Assembly (NCBI RefSeq): GCF_016756595.1
Contig: NZ_AP023257.1
Span: 2,558,001-2,622,000, forward strand
DNA from: Mesorhizobium sp. L-2-11
GTDB lineage: Bacteria; Pseudomonadota; Alphaproteobacteria; Rhizobiales; Rhizobiaceae
Direction: 5' to 3'
DNA length: 64,000 nucleotides
Shown here: positions 24,115-32,559 of the stretch, piece after piece
How positions within the stretch are numbered: the stretch's first letter is position 1
How the letters are laid out: each line of letters starts with the position of its first letter
Position numbers and translations under genes: made by a program
Notes under the pieces: model-generated
Told to the model about the DNA's origin: nothing
Databases searched by the model: none
The model's input: only the letters and a program-made list of their open reading frames with translations

Positions 24115-25554
24115 ATGGACAGCATGAGCCTCACCACGCTTGAAGGCGGCAAGAAGACGGTCGATGCCGCGGCCCTGGAGGCGCTTTCGGTACAATTGCG
24201 CGGCACCGTGCTAAGGGAAGGCGACGCCGCCTATGACGAGGCACGCAGCATCTGGAACGCCATGATCGACCGGCGGCCCGGGCTGATCGTGCGCTGCGCC
24301 GGTGCCGCCGACGTTATCGCCGCCGTCAATTTCGCCAGGGAAAACAGGCTGCTTGTCGCGGTTCGCGGCGGCGGCCACAACATCGCCGGCAGCGCCGTCT
24401 GCGACGGCGGTCTGATGATCGATCTGTCGGCGATGAAGTCGGTGCGGGTCGATCCGGCGACGCGGCGGGCATGGGTGGAACCTGGCGCGACACTCGCCGA
24501 CGTCGACGCGGAGACACAGGCCTTCAGACTGGCGGTGCCGACCGGCATCAACTCGACCACCGGCATTTCGGGCCTGACCCTGGGCGGCGGCTTCGGCTGG
24601 ATCACGCGGAAATTCGGCCTGACCATCGACAATCTTCTCTGCGCCGATGTGGTTACTGCAGACGGCAAGCTGCTGCGCGCCAGCCAAACCGAAAACCCGG
24701 ACCTGTTCTGGGCGCTGCGCGGTGGCGGCGGCAATTTCGGCATCGTCACGGCTTTCGAGTTCAAGCTCCATCAAGTCGGTCCGCAGGTGCTGTCGGGGCT
24801 CGTCGTTCATCCCTTCGCCGATGCCGAAAACGTGTTGCGGGAATACCGAGCGGCGCTCGAAGCAGCGCCCAATGAGCTGACCTGCTGGGTGGTCATGCGG
24901 CAGGCGCCGCCGCTGCCGTTCCTGCCGGCCGAATGGCATGGCAAGGAGGTGCTGGTCCTGGCCATGTGCTATTGCGGCGACCTTCAGGAGGGTGAGAAGG
25001 CGACACAGAGGCTTCGCGCCATCGGCACACCGATTGCAGACGTGGTCGGCGCCAACCCGTTCACCGGCTGGGAGCAGGCATTTGATCCGTTGCTGACGTC
25101 CGGCGCCCGCAACTACTGGAAGAGCCATGACTTCACCGAGCTTTCCGACAGCGCCATCGAGGTCGTCACGGCCGCGATACCCGGGCTTCCGGGGCCGGAA
25201 TGCGAGATATTCTTCGCCCATGTCGGCGGTGCCGCGGGCCGGGTGACAGCGGATGCAACGGCGTTTCCGCAGCGCAGCGCGCACTACGTCATGAATGTCC
25301 ACGCCCGCTGGCGTGAACCGGAAATGGACCGCGCCTGCATCGACTGGGCGCGGGGTCTCTTTGAAGCAGCCAAGCCCTATGCCGCCGGCACGGCCTATGT
25401 GAACTTCATGCCCGGGGACGAGGTCGACAGGGTCGAAGCGGCCTATGGCGGCAACTATCGGCGGCTGTTGGAAATCAAGCAGCGATATGATCCGCTGAAC
25501 CTGTTCCGCATGAACCAGAATTTGCGGCCGGCGGAAGCGCAGCGCGCCGCATAG
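24115..25554 (+). CDS. FAD-binding BBE-type oxidoreductase
   Basis: A 479-residue oxidase/dehydrogenase of the berberine-bridge-enzyme-like group. The PCMH FAD-binding domain covers about 30-210. RGGGHNIAGSAVCDGG (about 85-100) supplies the histidine that can hold FAD covalently. GGGFGWITRKFGLTIDNL follows, where BBE enzymes with bicovalent flavin carry a cysteine, but none is obvious here, so single attachment is likely. The C-terminal BBE segment (YGGNYRRLLEIKQRYDPLN) is intact. GGGAGGAAA before 24115 fixes the start. Relatives oxidise sugars, alcohols or alkaloid-like compounds; the substrate is unknown. Confidence 0.85.
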   Translation: MDSMSLTTLEGGKKTVDAAALEALSVQLRGTVLREGDAAYDEARSIWNAMIDRRPGLIVRCAGAADVIAAVNFARENRLLVAVRGGGHNIAGSAVCDGGLMIDLSAMKSVRVDPATRRAWVEPGATLADVDAETQAFRLAVPTGINSTTGISGLTLGGGFGWITRKFGLTIDNLLCADVVTADGKLLRASQTENPDLFWALRGGGGNFGIVTAFEFKLHQVGPQVLSGLVVHPFADAENVLREYRAALEAAPNELTCWVVMRQAPPLPFLPAEWHGKEVLVLAMCYCGDLQEGEKATQRLRAIGTPIADVVGANPFTGWEQAFDPLLTSGARNYWKSHDFTELSDSAIEVVTAAIPGLPGPECEIFFAHVGGAAGRVTADATAFPQRSAHYVMNVHARWREPEMDRACIDWARGLFEAAKPYAAGTAYVNFMPGDEVDRVEAAYGGNYRRLLEIKQRYDPLNLFRMNQNLRPAEAQRAA

Positions 25555-25572
25555 GCTGCGCAGGCATGACAA

Positions 25573-25600
25573 GCCCGCGCCTCCAACGGAGGACGCGGGC
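25573..25600 (+). terminator. Terminator-like hairpin after the BBE oxidase
   Basis: GCCCGCGCCTCC pairs with GGAGG-A-CGCGGGC (one bulged A) over an AAC loop, about 20 bases after the stop, followed by CTCGTTT. Bases 25600-25930 show no gene and are somewhat AT-richer upstream of the DUF2778 gene. Confidence 0.6.
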
Positions 25601-25932
25601 CTCGTTTCGGGTCATGCGCTGGCGGGTGTCAACCTTTAGCTGACGCCGCCCAAGGCACGGTCTAGTTCTTTCGCTTTGTTGACTCGGCCTGCAAAAACGG
25701 GCAGCAAAGCCTGGCATGGAGGGCATTTCCGCTATTCTCATCGTTTTGGAGGGAGCCTTTTTTGACATAGACCTTCGCCTAATCGGCGATCGGTAGAGGG
25801 ATTGGTTAACCAAGTTTGTCCATCTTTTGATTCAATCGGCAACAGACGTGAAGCGTGCCGGGGGGCACCAGGCGACTGTGATTGTGACGGCTGCGAGCCC
25901 GCATGCCGCAAGGCCGATTGAGGTTTGGTTGT

Positions 25933-27468
25933 ATGGCGTTGATGCGTTTGAATAACCGGGGTGACAATCCTGATAGTGGATTGACTTCGATGAGGCCCGG
26001 GATGAGGCCAGGCCTGCGCTGGGTCGCGATTCCCGTTGCTGGCGCTGCGATCGCTCTGTGGTCGGCTGCGACCGTGGCCGGCCTCCATTCGGTGGGAACT
26101 TCGCTCACCGCCGCCTCCAACAGTCTTCCGCAAAACCTGCTCGCGCCGCGCTCCATGGCGCTCGCCGATCCCCGACACACATTTGTCGATTCACGGGCCA
26201 ATCCACGGGCCAGTTCGTGGGCGCCGTCACTGGCAAGCCGGCAGCGCCAGGCGTCGCTGCTCAGCCGATGCAATGCCGGCTGCGCGCAGGCCGCTGCGAG
26301 CTTCGTGCATGAAGGCAAGGTAGCGCGTCTCAAGCCATCAGCGCGGCCGGATACTGCGCGGCTTGTCGCCGAAATCTCACCGCAATCGCGCTTCGACAGC
26401 GTGGTGGCGAAAGCGGCGCTATCGCCGCAAAAGATTGCTGCTGCCTTTGCCCACGCCTCGGATGGGGTCGCGCCGTTTGCGGTCGTCAGTCTGCCGACGG
26501 GCGGCCAGCACTTTGCGGAACCGGTGCGTCTGGCCGATCACCATGGTCCCGCGTCCGTGCGCTTCGGGCCCGAGATTGCGGAAATCGAACGATCCTCCCG
26601 TCTGGCGCTGGCGCTTGCATTGCCGGAAGCGATGATCGACGTGCTGCCGCCAGCCATTGCGGCGAGCGAGTCTCCTGCTCCGCAGGAGCCGCAACAGGCT
26701 GAGGTCCAATTGACCTCGCTGCCGCCGCAAGACGAGATGCCCGACAGCATTCCGCTGCCGACCTGGCGCCCGCAGGCGGAAATCGATCGGCCAGCCGAAG
26801 CGCCGAATGTTCAAGCGCCCAAGGTCCCATCGATCAAGCCTTCCAGGACCCAGGCAGCCCGGACAGCCAAGGCCGACGCACCGAAGACCGGCGAGGTCCC
26901 TTCGGTCGAGCCGACGCAAAGGACCCTATCGCCGAGGAGTTCGTCGACCACGGCCGTGCCAAGCCTGCAGGCCAGCCAGGGCTCGCAAAACAAACCGGCC
27001 AAGCGGTCGAAGGCCCAGGACATGCTGGCCTATGCCAAGCCCGACAGCCCGGCCGGCGGCGGCGGGGTCTTCGGCAACCTGTTCAGCAAGCCCGGCAACG
27101 GCGTCGCCGTCTACGACATCTCGGCGAAAACCGTCTATATGCCGGACGGCTCGCGGCTCGAGGCGCACTCGGGACTGGGCTCGATGGTCGACCAGCCGCG
27201 CTACGTCAATCGCAAGAATGGCGGCCCGACCCCGCCCCACACCTACGATCTGAGGCTGCGCGAATCGCGCTTCCATGGCGTCGAGGCGCTGCGTCTCACT
27301 CCCATCGACGGCAAAAACAAATATGGCCGCGACGGCTTTCTTGCGCACACCTATCTGCTGCGCGGCGGCCGCGCCGAGTCGAATGGCTGTGTCGTCTTCA
27401 AGGACTATGCCCGCTTTCTCGCCGCCTTCAAGAAGGGCAAGATCAAACGCCTCGTCGTGCGCAGCTAG
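25933..27468 (+). CDS. DUF2778 (Tlde1-like) membrane-anchored protein
   Basis: A 511-residue protein. The N-terminal membrane segment (about 24-45, VAIPVAGAAIALWSAATVAG) is followed by a long Ala/Pro/Ser-rich linker (about 45-385) and a C-terminal DUF2778 domain (about 390-511). The domain carries the L,D-transpeptidase-like catalytic segment LAHTYLLRGGRAESNGCVVF, with histidine and SNGC cysteine. DUF2778 includes Tlde1, a type VI secretion effector acting on peptidoglycan. Here no T6SS genes or immunity gene are nearby and the protein has its own anchor, so a housekeeping cell-wall role is as likely. The start at 25933 has GAGG nine bases upstream; an ATG at 25903 is also open. Confidence 0.75.
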   Translation: MALMRLNNRGDNPDSGLTSMRPGMRPGLRWVAIPVAGAAIALWSAATVAGLHSVGTSLTAASNSLPQNLLAPRSMALADPRHTFVDSRANPRASSWAPSLASRQRQASLLSRCNAGCAQAAASFVHEGKVARLKPSARPDTARLVAEISPQSRFDSVVAKAALSPQKIAAAFAHASDGVAPFAVVSLPTGGQHFAEPVRLADHHGPASVRFGPEIAEIERSSRLALALALPEAMIDVLPPAIAASESPAPQEPQQAEVQLTSLPPQDEMPDSIPLPTWRPQAEIDRPAEAPNVQAPKVPSIKPSRTQAARTAKADAPKTGEVPSVEPTQRTLSPRSSSTTAVPSLQASQGSQNKPAKRSKAQDMLAYAKPDSPAGGGGVFGNLFSKPGNGVAVYDISAKTVYMPDGSRLEAHSGLGSMVDQPRYVNRKNGGPTPPHTYDLRLRESRFHGVEALRLTPIDGKNKYGRDGFLAHTYLLRGGRAESNGCVVFKDYARFLAAFKKGKIKRLVVRS

Positions 27469-27539
27469 CAAAGTCGCTGATGCAGGTGGCATCGGAAGGG
27501 CGCGCCTGACCATCTGCAGCATAGAAAAGCCGTTCTGTA

Positions 27540-27600
27540 GCGATCTTTCGCGCCCCCCTTTGTCCTGCCGGACAGAGCGGGGCGCTGTCTCGGCGACCTC
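27540..27600. repeat. Partial RIME-like repeat
   Basis: The stretch CGCGCCCCCCTTTGTCCTGCCGGACAGAGCGGGGCGC matches the tails seen at 12385 and 22190. It lies between the DUF2778 gene and thuA. Confidence 0.5.
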
Positions 27601-27714
27601 GCCGGAATTCCACCCAATTGTCAGCAGCCAGCCTCGAAACCGTTTCCATTCCCGGCCGAGGATACTATGACTGACCGGACCGGGGCGGCGGCTTCAACCG
27701 ATCGAGAGGATGTC

Positions 27715-28500
27715 ATGACGATACGCGCTGTCGTTTGGGGCGAGAATATCCATGAGCGGACCAATGACGTGGTGGCTGGGATCTACCCCGAGGGCATGCA
27801 CGCAACGATCGCCGGCGCGCTGAAGGTCGACCCCGAAATTTCCGTATCGTGGGCGACGCTTGAGCAACCGGAGCATGGCCTGTCGGCCGACCGTTTGGCG
27901 CAAACCGATGTGCTCGTGTGGTGGGGACACAAGGACCATGGCGCCGTCGCCGACGAAGTCGTCGAGCGCGTGGCGCGCCGCGTCTGGCAAGGCATGGGGC
28001 TGATCGTGCTTCATTCCGGCCATTTCTCGAAGATCTTCAAGCAGCTGATGGGCACGCCCTGCACGCTGAAATGGCGCGAGGCCGGCGAGCGCGAGCGGCT
28101 CTGGGTGACGAGCCCCAACCACCCGATCGCTGCCGGGATAGGCGAGTATTTCGAGCTCGAGAACGAGGAGATGTATGGCGAGCAGTTCGCCGTGCCGGAA
28201 CCGCTGGAAACGGTGTTCATCTCCTGGTTCCAGGGCGGCGAAGTGTTCCGGTCGGGGCTGACCTGGCGCCGCGGCGCCGGCAACATCTTCTATTTCAGGC
28301 CAGGTCACGAGACCTATCCGACCTATCACGACGCGAATGTCCAAAAGGTGCTGCGCAATGCGGTGAAATGGGCGCACAACCCCCAGGGCGCACATCCAGC
28401 CATCCTCGATGCGCCGAACGTGCCGGTGGAAAAGGCGCTCGAGCCGATCGTCGAGCGCGGTGCAAAACTCCATGCCGCGGGCGAAGCCGGGTTTCGCTAG
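27715..28500 (+). CDS. thuA: ThuA-like trehalose utilization protein
   Basis: A 261-residue ThuA-domain protein (glutamine-amidotransferase-like fold). It carries the strongly family-typical [20 protein letters not shown] start, [25 protein letters not shown] and [17 protein letters not shown]. In S. meliloti ThuA and ThuB act in conversion of trehalose and related disaccharides through 3-keto intermediates. The start at 27715 follows GAGAGGA; the frame is open to 27667 but the extension is not conserved-looking. The partner dehydrogenase lies 78 bases downstream. The usual thuEFGK transporter genes are absent here, so the substrate could differ. Confidence 0.85.
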   Translation: MTIRAVVWGENIHERTNDVVAGIYPEGMHATIAGALKVDPEISVSWATLEQPEHGLSADRLAQTDVLVWWGHKDHGAVADEVVERVARRVWQGMGLIVLHSGHFSKIFKQLMGTPCTLKWREAGERERLWVTSPNHPIAAGIGEYFELENEEMYGEQFAVPEPLETVFISWFQGGEVFRSGLTWRRGAGNIFYFRPGHETYPTYHDANVQKVLRNAVKWAHNPQGAHPAILDAPNVPVEKALEPIVERGAKLHAAGEAGFR

Positions 28501-28578
28501 ACCGCTGTCGCGAAGCTTCGGTTCTAAAAAATCCATGATCGAACAAGCAGATAAGCTCTCATCCTAAGGATAAGAATC

Positions 28579-29637
28579 ATGCGTCTTTTGATACTCGGCA
28601 CCGGCTGGATGGCGGAAGAGCATGCCAGGCAGTTCAGCAGGATCGAAGGCGTCGAACTGGTCGGCGCCGTCGATCTCGACCGCGCGCGTGTCGACAAGTT
28701 TTCGGACAGCTACGCAATCCCCAACCGCTTCGCGTCGCTGGAAGACGCGCTCGCATGGGACAAGTTCGACGCGGTGGCTAACGTGACGCCAGACCGCATC
28801 CACCATCCCACCACCATGATGCTGATCGCGGCGGGCAAGCCGGTGCTGTGCGAAAAACCGCTGGCCGAAAATTACCAACGGGCCAGTGAAATGGCCGATG
28901 CCGCCGAGCAAGCCGGCATCATCAACATGGTCAACCTGACCTATCGCAACGTCGCGCCGCTGCAGCAGGCGCGCGCCATGGTGCTTGCCGGCGACATCGG
29001 CACGGTCAGGCACGTCGAAGCGTCCTATCTGCAGAGCTGGCTGGTTTCCAAATTCTGGGGCGACTGGCGCACTGATCCGAAATGGCTGTGGCGGCTGTCA
29101 CGCGGCCATGGCTCCAATGGCGTGCTGGGCGATGTCGGCATCCATATCCTCGATTTCGCCAGCTATGGCGCGGCGCTCGACATCGATCATGTGTTCTGCC
29201 GCCTCAGGTCCTTCGACAAGGCGCCCGGCAACCGGATCGGCGAGTACGAACTCGATGCCAACGACAGTTTCACCATGGCGCTGGATTTCAGCAACGGCGC
29301 ATTCGGCGTCGTTCATGCCAGCCGCTGGGCAACCGGTCATCTAAACGAATTGCGGCTGCGCATCTATGGCGACAAGGGTGGTATCGAGGTCGTGCACAAC
29401 CTGAAGAGCTCGGAGCTGAAAGCGTGCATGGGCGAGGACATCGAGGACGCAAAATGGCAGGTTCTCGATGCCGGAACGGTGCCGACCAACTACCAGCGCT
29501 TTGTCGATGCGGTGCGCAACCGCGTCCAGGCCGAGCCGTCGTTCCGCCACGCGGCCGAATTGCAGAAGGTTCTCGACCTTGCCATTGTGTCGGACGAGAA
29601 GCGGGCAGAACTCAGGGCCCATGCCGACACGCAATAA
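28579..29637 (+). CDS. thuB: Gfo/Idh/MocA-family oxidoreductase, ThuB-like
   Basis: A 352-residue NAD(P)-dependent sugar dehydrogenase. The N-terminal Rossmann domain begins LLILGTGWMAEEHARQF. The catalytic motif VLCEKPLAEN (about 91-100, lysine of EKP) is followed by the C-terminal alpha/beta domain with GVLGDVGIHILDFASYG, whose D and H fit the substrate site. Next to thuA it probably forms the keto-sugar-producing pair. Assignment as ThuB relies mainly on this adjacency; other inositol or sugar dehydrogenase roles are possible. Confidence 0.78.
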   Translation: MRLLILGTGWMAEEHARQFSRIEGVELVGAVDLDRARVDKFSDSYAIPNRFASLEDALAWDKFDAVANVTPDRIHHPTTMMLIAAGKPVLCEKPLAENYQRASEMADAAEQAGIINMVNLTYRNVAPLQQARAMVLAGDIGTVRHVEASYLQSWLVSKFWGDWRTDPKWLWRLSRGHGSNGVLGDVGIHILDFASYGAALDIDHVFCRLRSFDKAPGNRIGEYELDANDSFTMALDFSNGAFGVVHASRWATGHLNELRLRIYGDKGGIEVVHNLKSSELKACMGEDIEDAKWQVLDAGTVPTNYQRFVDAVRNRVQAEPSFRHAAELQKVLDLAIVSDEKRAELRAHADTQ

Positions 29638-29724
29638 GCGTGGGTTCTTCGCCCTCGCGAAACTAGGGAGATCGGCTGGCCGCACCTTGTCCTTCAAGTA
29701 GGAGATGGGGTCGGGACGATGTGA

Positions 29725-29775
29725 AAGCGCAATCTCCCCCCGCAAGGGGGGAGATCGGCTGGCCGCAGCGGGGCG
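29725..29775. repeat. RIME-like palindrome
   Basis: CAATCTCCCCCCGCAAGGGGGGAGATCGGCTGGCCGC; a degenerate half (GGGAGATCGGCTGGCCGCACC) occurs at 29667. Together they occupy the 221-base gap before the next operon. Confidence 0.65.
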
Positions 29776-29858
29776 CAGCCTGCTGATTCAGGGCGGAGCT
29801 AACGATCGCTTGTTCGATGAGTCGGAACCGTCCGTACTCTCCGCGCATTCGATGGACT

Positions 29859-30680
29859 ATGAACAGGATGATTTCCAACAACGATCCGGGCGGATCACCG
29901 GCAGGCTGGACAATCAAGCTCGGAGAATCTCCTGTAGTCGGTACAGCTATCCACAGCGGCACCGACGTAGGCGGGGCTTGTCGATCGGCCATGTGTCTCT
30001 CCGATCCTGACCGGCGTCGAGAAGAGGACCCGTTCACCGAGCGCTTCATCGCCGATTTTCCGACCCAGATCGTCGTTCATCGATCGCGCTTCCAGGGAGA
30101 TCTGAACCGCGCGCGCGACGCCTCGGTCTACCGGTCGCCGGATCAGTCCTGGGGTCTGAAGGTCTGGCGAGGGCAGTTGGATGAGGACATCGTAAAAGAG
30201 TCTCTTTCCTTTCACGATGCCTTCTACCGTGAGCTGAACCGTGTCCTCGCCGATATCGAGAAGCGCTATGGCAAGTTCGTTCTTGTCGACGTCCATAGCT
30301 ACAATCACCGGCGCGGGGGGCCGGAGGCCATGCCTACGTCTCGCGACGTCGCGCCCGACATCAACATTGGTACGTCTTCCATGGACCGCGAGCGCTGGGC
30401 GCCGGTCGTCGATGCTTTCATCGAGACGCTTCGCGGCCAGCGCCTCAACGGCGAGCCGATCGACGTGCGCGAGAATGTGTCCTTCCAGGGCAAGGGCGAA
30501 CAGACCCGTTTCGTCCATGCCAATTTTCCAGAAACCGGCTGTGCCATCGCCGTCGAGTTCAAGAAGATTTTCATGGACGAATGGAGTGGCGAACCCGACT
30601 GGGGAACAATCGAGCGGCTGCGCGCCATGCTGGCGTCTACGGTGCTCGTCCTGGAGTCGGCGCTGCGGGCCATGCGATGA
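29859..30680 (+). CDS. N-formylglutamate amidohydrolase-like protein
   Basis: A 273-residue member of the FGase/HutG2 family of zinc amidohydrolases. Motifs: AIHSGTDVGG near the N-terminus, GDLNRARD (about 82-89), VDVHSYNHRRGG (about 144-155, typical DxHS) and a late FPETGCAIAVEFKKIF, with a conserved glutamate. The start is uncertain: ATGs at 29859 and 29868 are both possible. No histidine-degradation genes are near. Instead the stop overlaps the DUF1704 gene (ATGA), which is followed by an ATP-grasp ligase, so the enzyme probably removes or hydrolyses an amide in that system rather than formylglutamate. Confidence 0.8.
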   Translation: MNRMISNNDPGGSPAGWTIKLGESPVVGTAIHSGTDVGGACRSAMCLSDPDRRREEDPFTERFIADFPTQIVVHRSRFQGDLNRARDASVYRSPDQSWGLKVWRGQLDEDIVKESLSFHDAFYRELNRVLADIEKRYGKFVLVDVHSYNHRRGGPEAMPTSRDVAPDINIGTSSMDRERWAPVVDAFIETLRGQRLNGEPIDVRENVSFQGKGEQTRFVHANFPETGCAIAVEFKKIFMDEWSGEPDWGTIERLRAMLASTVLVLESALRAMR

Positions 30681-32545
30681 AGCCCAAGCTCGTTGAGCCC
30701 GCGGCGCCGTTGGCGCAAATCGAATCGGACCTGGACGCGCTTTTGCGGGACGGCAAGCCAATCCGCTGCGATTTCGGCAATGGCAACCGTTTGCACATGG
30801 ATCGGCCGCTGCCCTTTCTGTGTGTCCATGTTGGGTCGCATCAGGATGCGGCATTCCATGCCGTCTCCGCCAACGCGTCCTATCTGATCGCGGCCGACAT
30901 CGGCCTCGCCCGCGAGGCCGCGCGGCTGGTGGTGCGAAGGCTGCGCGATCACTGCGGCGCCGTCCTCATGCTGGACATCGGCGAGTTGGCCGAAGACCGG
31001 TTCCTGACCGAGGATGTTCCGTTCCTGCCGCCCTTCGAGATTGCGCTGGCCTGCGGCGACACGGCGGCGGAGAAGGCGGCACTGAAGTGCTTCGCCACCG
31101 CTGCGTCCGCACGCGAAGCAAAATACCGCACGCCCCGCGTCGAAGAACTCAACCCAACGACACGCGCCGAAGCACGGCTGCTGGATGATCTCGGTGATGC
31201 GGCGTGCCTGACGGTACGCTTCGCACCGATCTACCGGGTGCCGGGCACCAAGCGCGTCTACCCTGAACTCCACGACCTCATCGTCGCCAACATGGTCGAT
31301 TCCGCACTTCAGGCCGTCAGCGCCTTCCTGAAGGCGTCAAGGCTGGAACAGCCGGCAACCCATCGGTCACTGGGGCGGCGCGCCTATATCGACGCCGTCG
31401 TGCGCGCTGATCGGGCGATCGACAACGTCGCGTCGGCGTTCGACTTCCTGCTTGCTGTCACACCGATCAATGCCGAACCGGCCTGGCTTGAATTCCGGGC
31501 AGGCGGCTTCGAGCGTGTGCCCGCGCTGCTCTACAGGCCACTCGAGTTCGAGGTCGCCGCCCAGAAGCGGACGCTCTATTCGGTCTCGCTCGATCACCTG
31601 GAAGATCCGCTCCTGACCAAGCTGCTCTCCGAAAAGCAGCAGGAACTCGATCTCCAGCTGTCGATGCTCGCGGCACGCGAAACGCCCCGCTTCGTCGAAC
31701 TCGGTCGCGCGCTCTATGGCAGCGTCGAGCCGAGCCTGGCGGCGAGGGCATGCACCATTCTCGAAAGGCTACCGCGAGTTGCTTCAGCGGCCCGGCAGAA
31801 GGGCCTTGATGCTGACGCCGTTGCCGCGGCCGCGCGAGACATGATCGCCGGATACCGGGCCGCCTACCCCGATTTCGATGCTTCCGTGGAGATCCGCGGC
31901 GACCTGCCGGCCGGCCTCCTGGTCTCGCGAAACCGACTGCTGGTTTCGCGCGATACCAACCTTCCATCGGAGCGTCTGACTGCGCTGCTCAGTCACGAGA
32001 TCGGTGTTCATCTGCTGACCTATTTCAACGGTGATGCGCAGGGGCTCGCCATCTTCCGCAACGGGCTCGCCGGCTACGAGGGCATGCAGGAGGGACTGGC
32101 CGTGCTGGCGGAATATCTGGTCGGCGGCATGACCGCAGCACGCTTGAGGCTGATCGCGGCCAGGGTTATCGCGTGTCAGGCGATGCTCGACGCCGCAACG
32201 TTCGAGGAAGCCTTCCGCATTCTCCACAGGGATTTCGGCCTCGACGATCACAGCGCCTTCAACGTCGTTCTGCGTGTCTATCGAGGCGGTGGCCTCGCAA
32301 AGGATGCCATCTATCTGCGCGGCCTGGCGCAGATCCTCGATCATCTCAAGAATGGCGGCAGCCTCACTCCCTTCTGGATCGGCAAGATTTCTGCCGCGCA
32401 TTTTGGCCCGATCCAGGAACTCAACGCGCGCGGCCTGCTGCGCGCGCCGCGCCTCGAACCTGCGTTTCTCTCTTCCGACTCGGCCCGTCCACGCCTCAAG
32501 AAAGCGATGGCGGGAATCGATCCGATCGATATGGTTGAAGCTTGA
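30677..32545 (+). CDS. DUF1704 'QEGLA motif' putative zinc metallopeptidase
   Basis: A 622-residue protein of the family annotated as flavohemoglobin expression-modulating QEGLA motif protein (DUF1704). It contains an HExxH site, H440-E441-IGV-H444 in LLSHEIGVHLLTYF. The namesake Q471-E472-G-L-A lies 31 residues after E441 and could provide the third metal ligand in gluzincin style. DUF1704 is also the domain of the eukaryotic tubulin carboxypeptidases MATCAP1/2, which remove a C-terminal tyrosine, so a carboxypeptidase role is plausible. The start ATG overlaps the FGase stop. An ATP-grasp ligase follows 14 bases later, suggesting a ligase-peptidase pair on a shared substrate. Confidence 0.82.
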   Translation: MKPKLVEPAAPLAQIESDLDALLRDGKPIRCDFGNGNRLHMDRPLPFLCVHVGSHQDAAFHAVSANASYLIAADIGLAREAARLVVRRLRDHCGAVLMLDIGELAEDRFLTEDVPFLPPFEIALACGDTAAEKAALKCFATAASAREAKYRTPRVEELNPTTRAEARLLDDLGDAACLTVRFAPIYRVPGTKRVYPELHDLIVANMVDSALQAVSAFLKASRLEQPATHRSLGRRAYIDAVVRADRAIDNVASAFDFLLAVTPINAEPAWLEFRAGGFERVPALLYRPLEFEVAAQKRTLYSVSLDHLEDPLLTKLLSEKQQELDLQLSMLAARETPRFVELGRALYGSVEPSLAARACTILERLPRVASAARQKGLDADAVAAAARDMIAGYRAAYPDFDASVEIRGDLPAGLLVSRNRLLVSRDTNLPSERLTALLSHEIGVHLLTYFNGDAQGLAIFRNGLAGYEGMQEGLAVLAEYLVGGMTAARLRLIAARVIACQAMLDAATFEEAFRILHRDFGLDDHSAFNVVLRVYRGGGLAKDAIYLRGLAQILDHLKNGGSLTPFWIGKISAAHFGPIQELNARGLLRAPRLEPAFLSSDSARPRLKKAMAGIDPIDMVEA

Positions 32546-32559
32546 GCGGGGTCTCCTCA

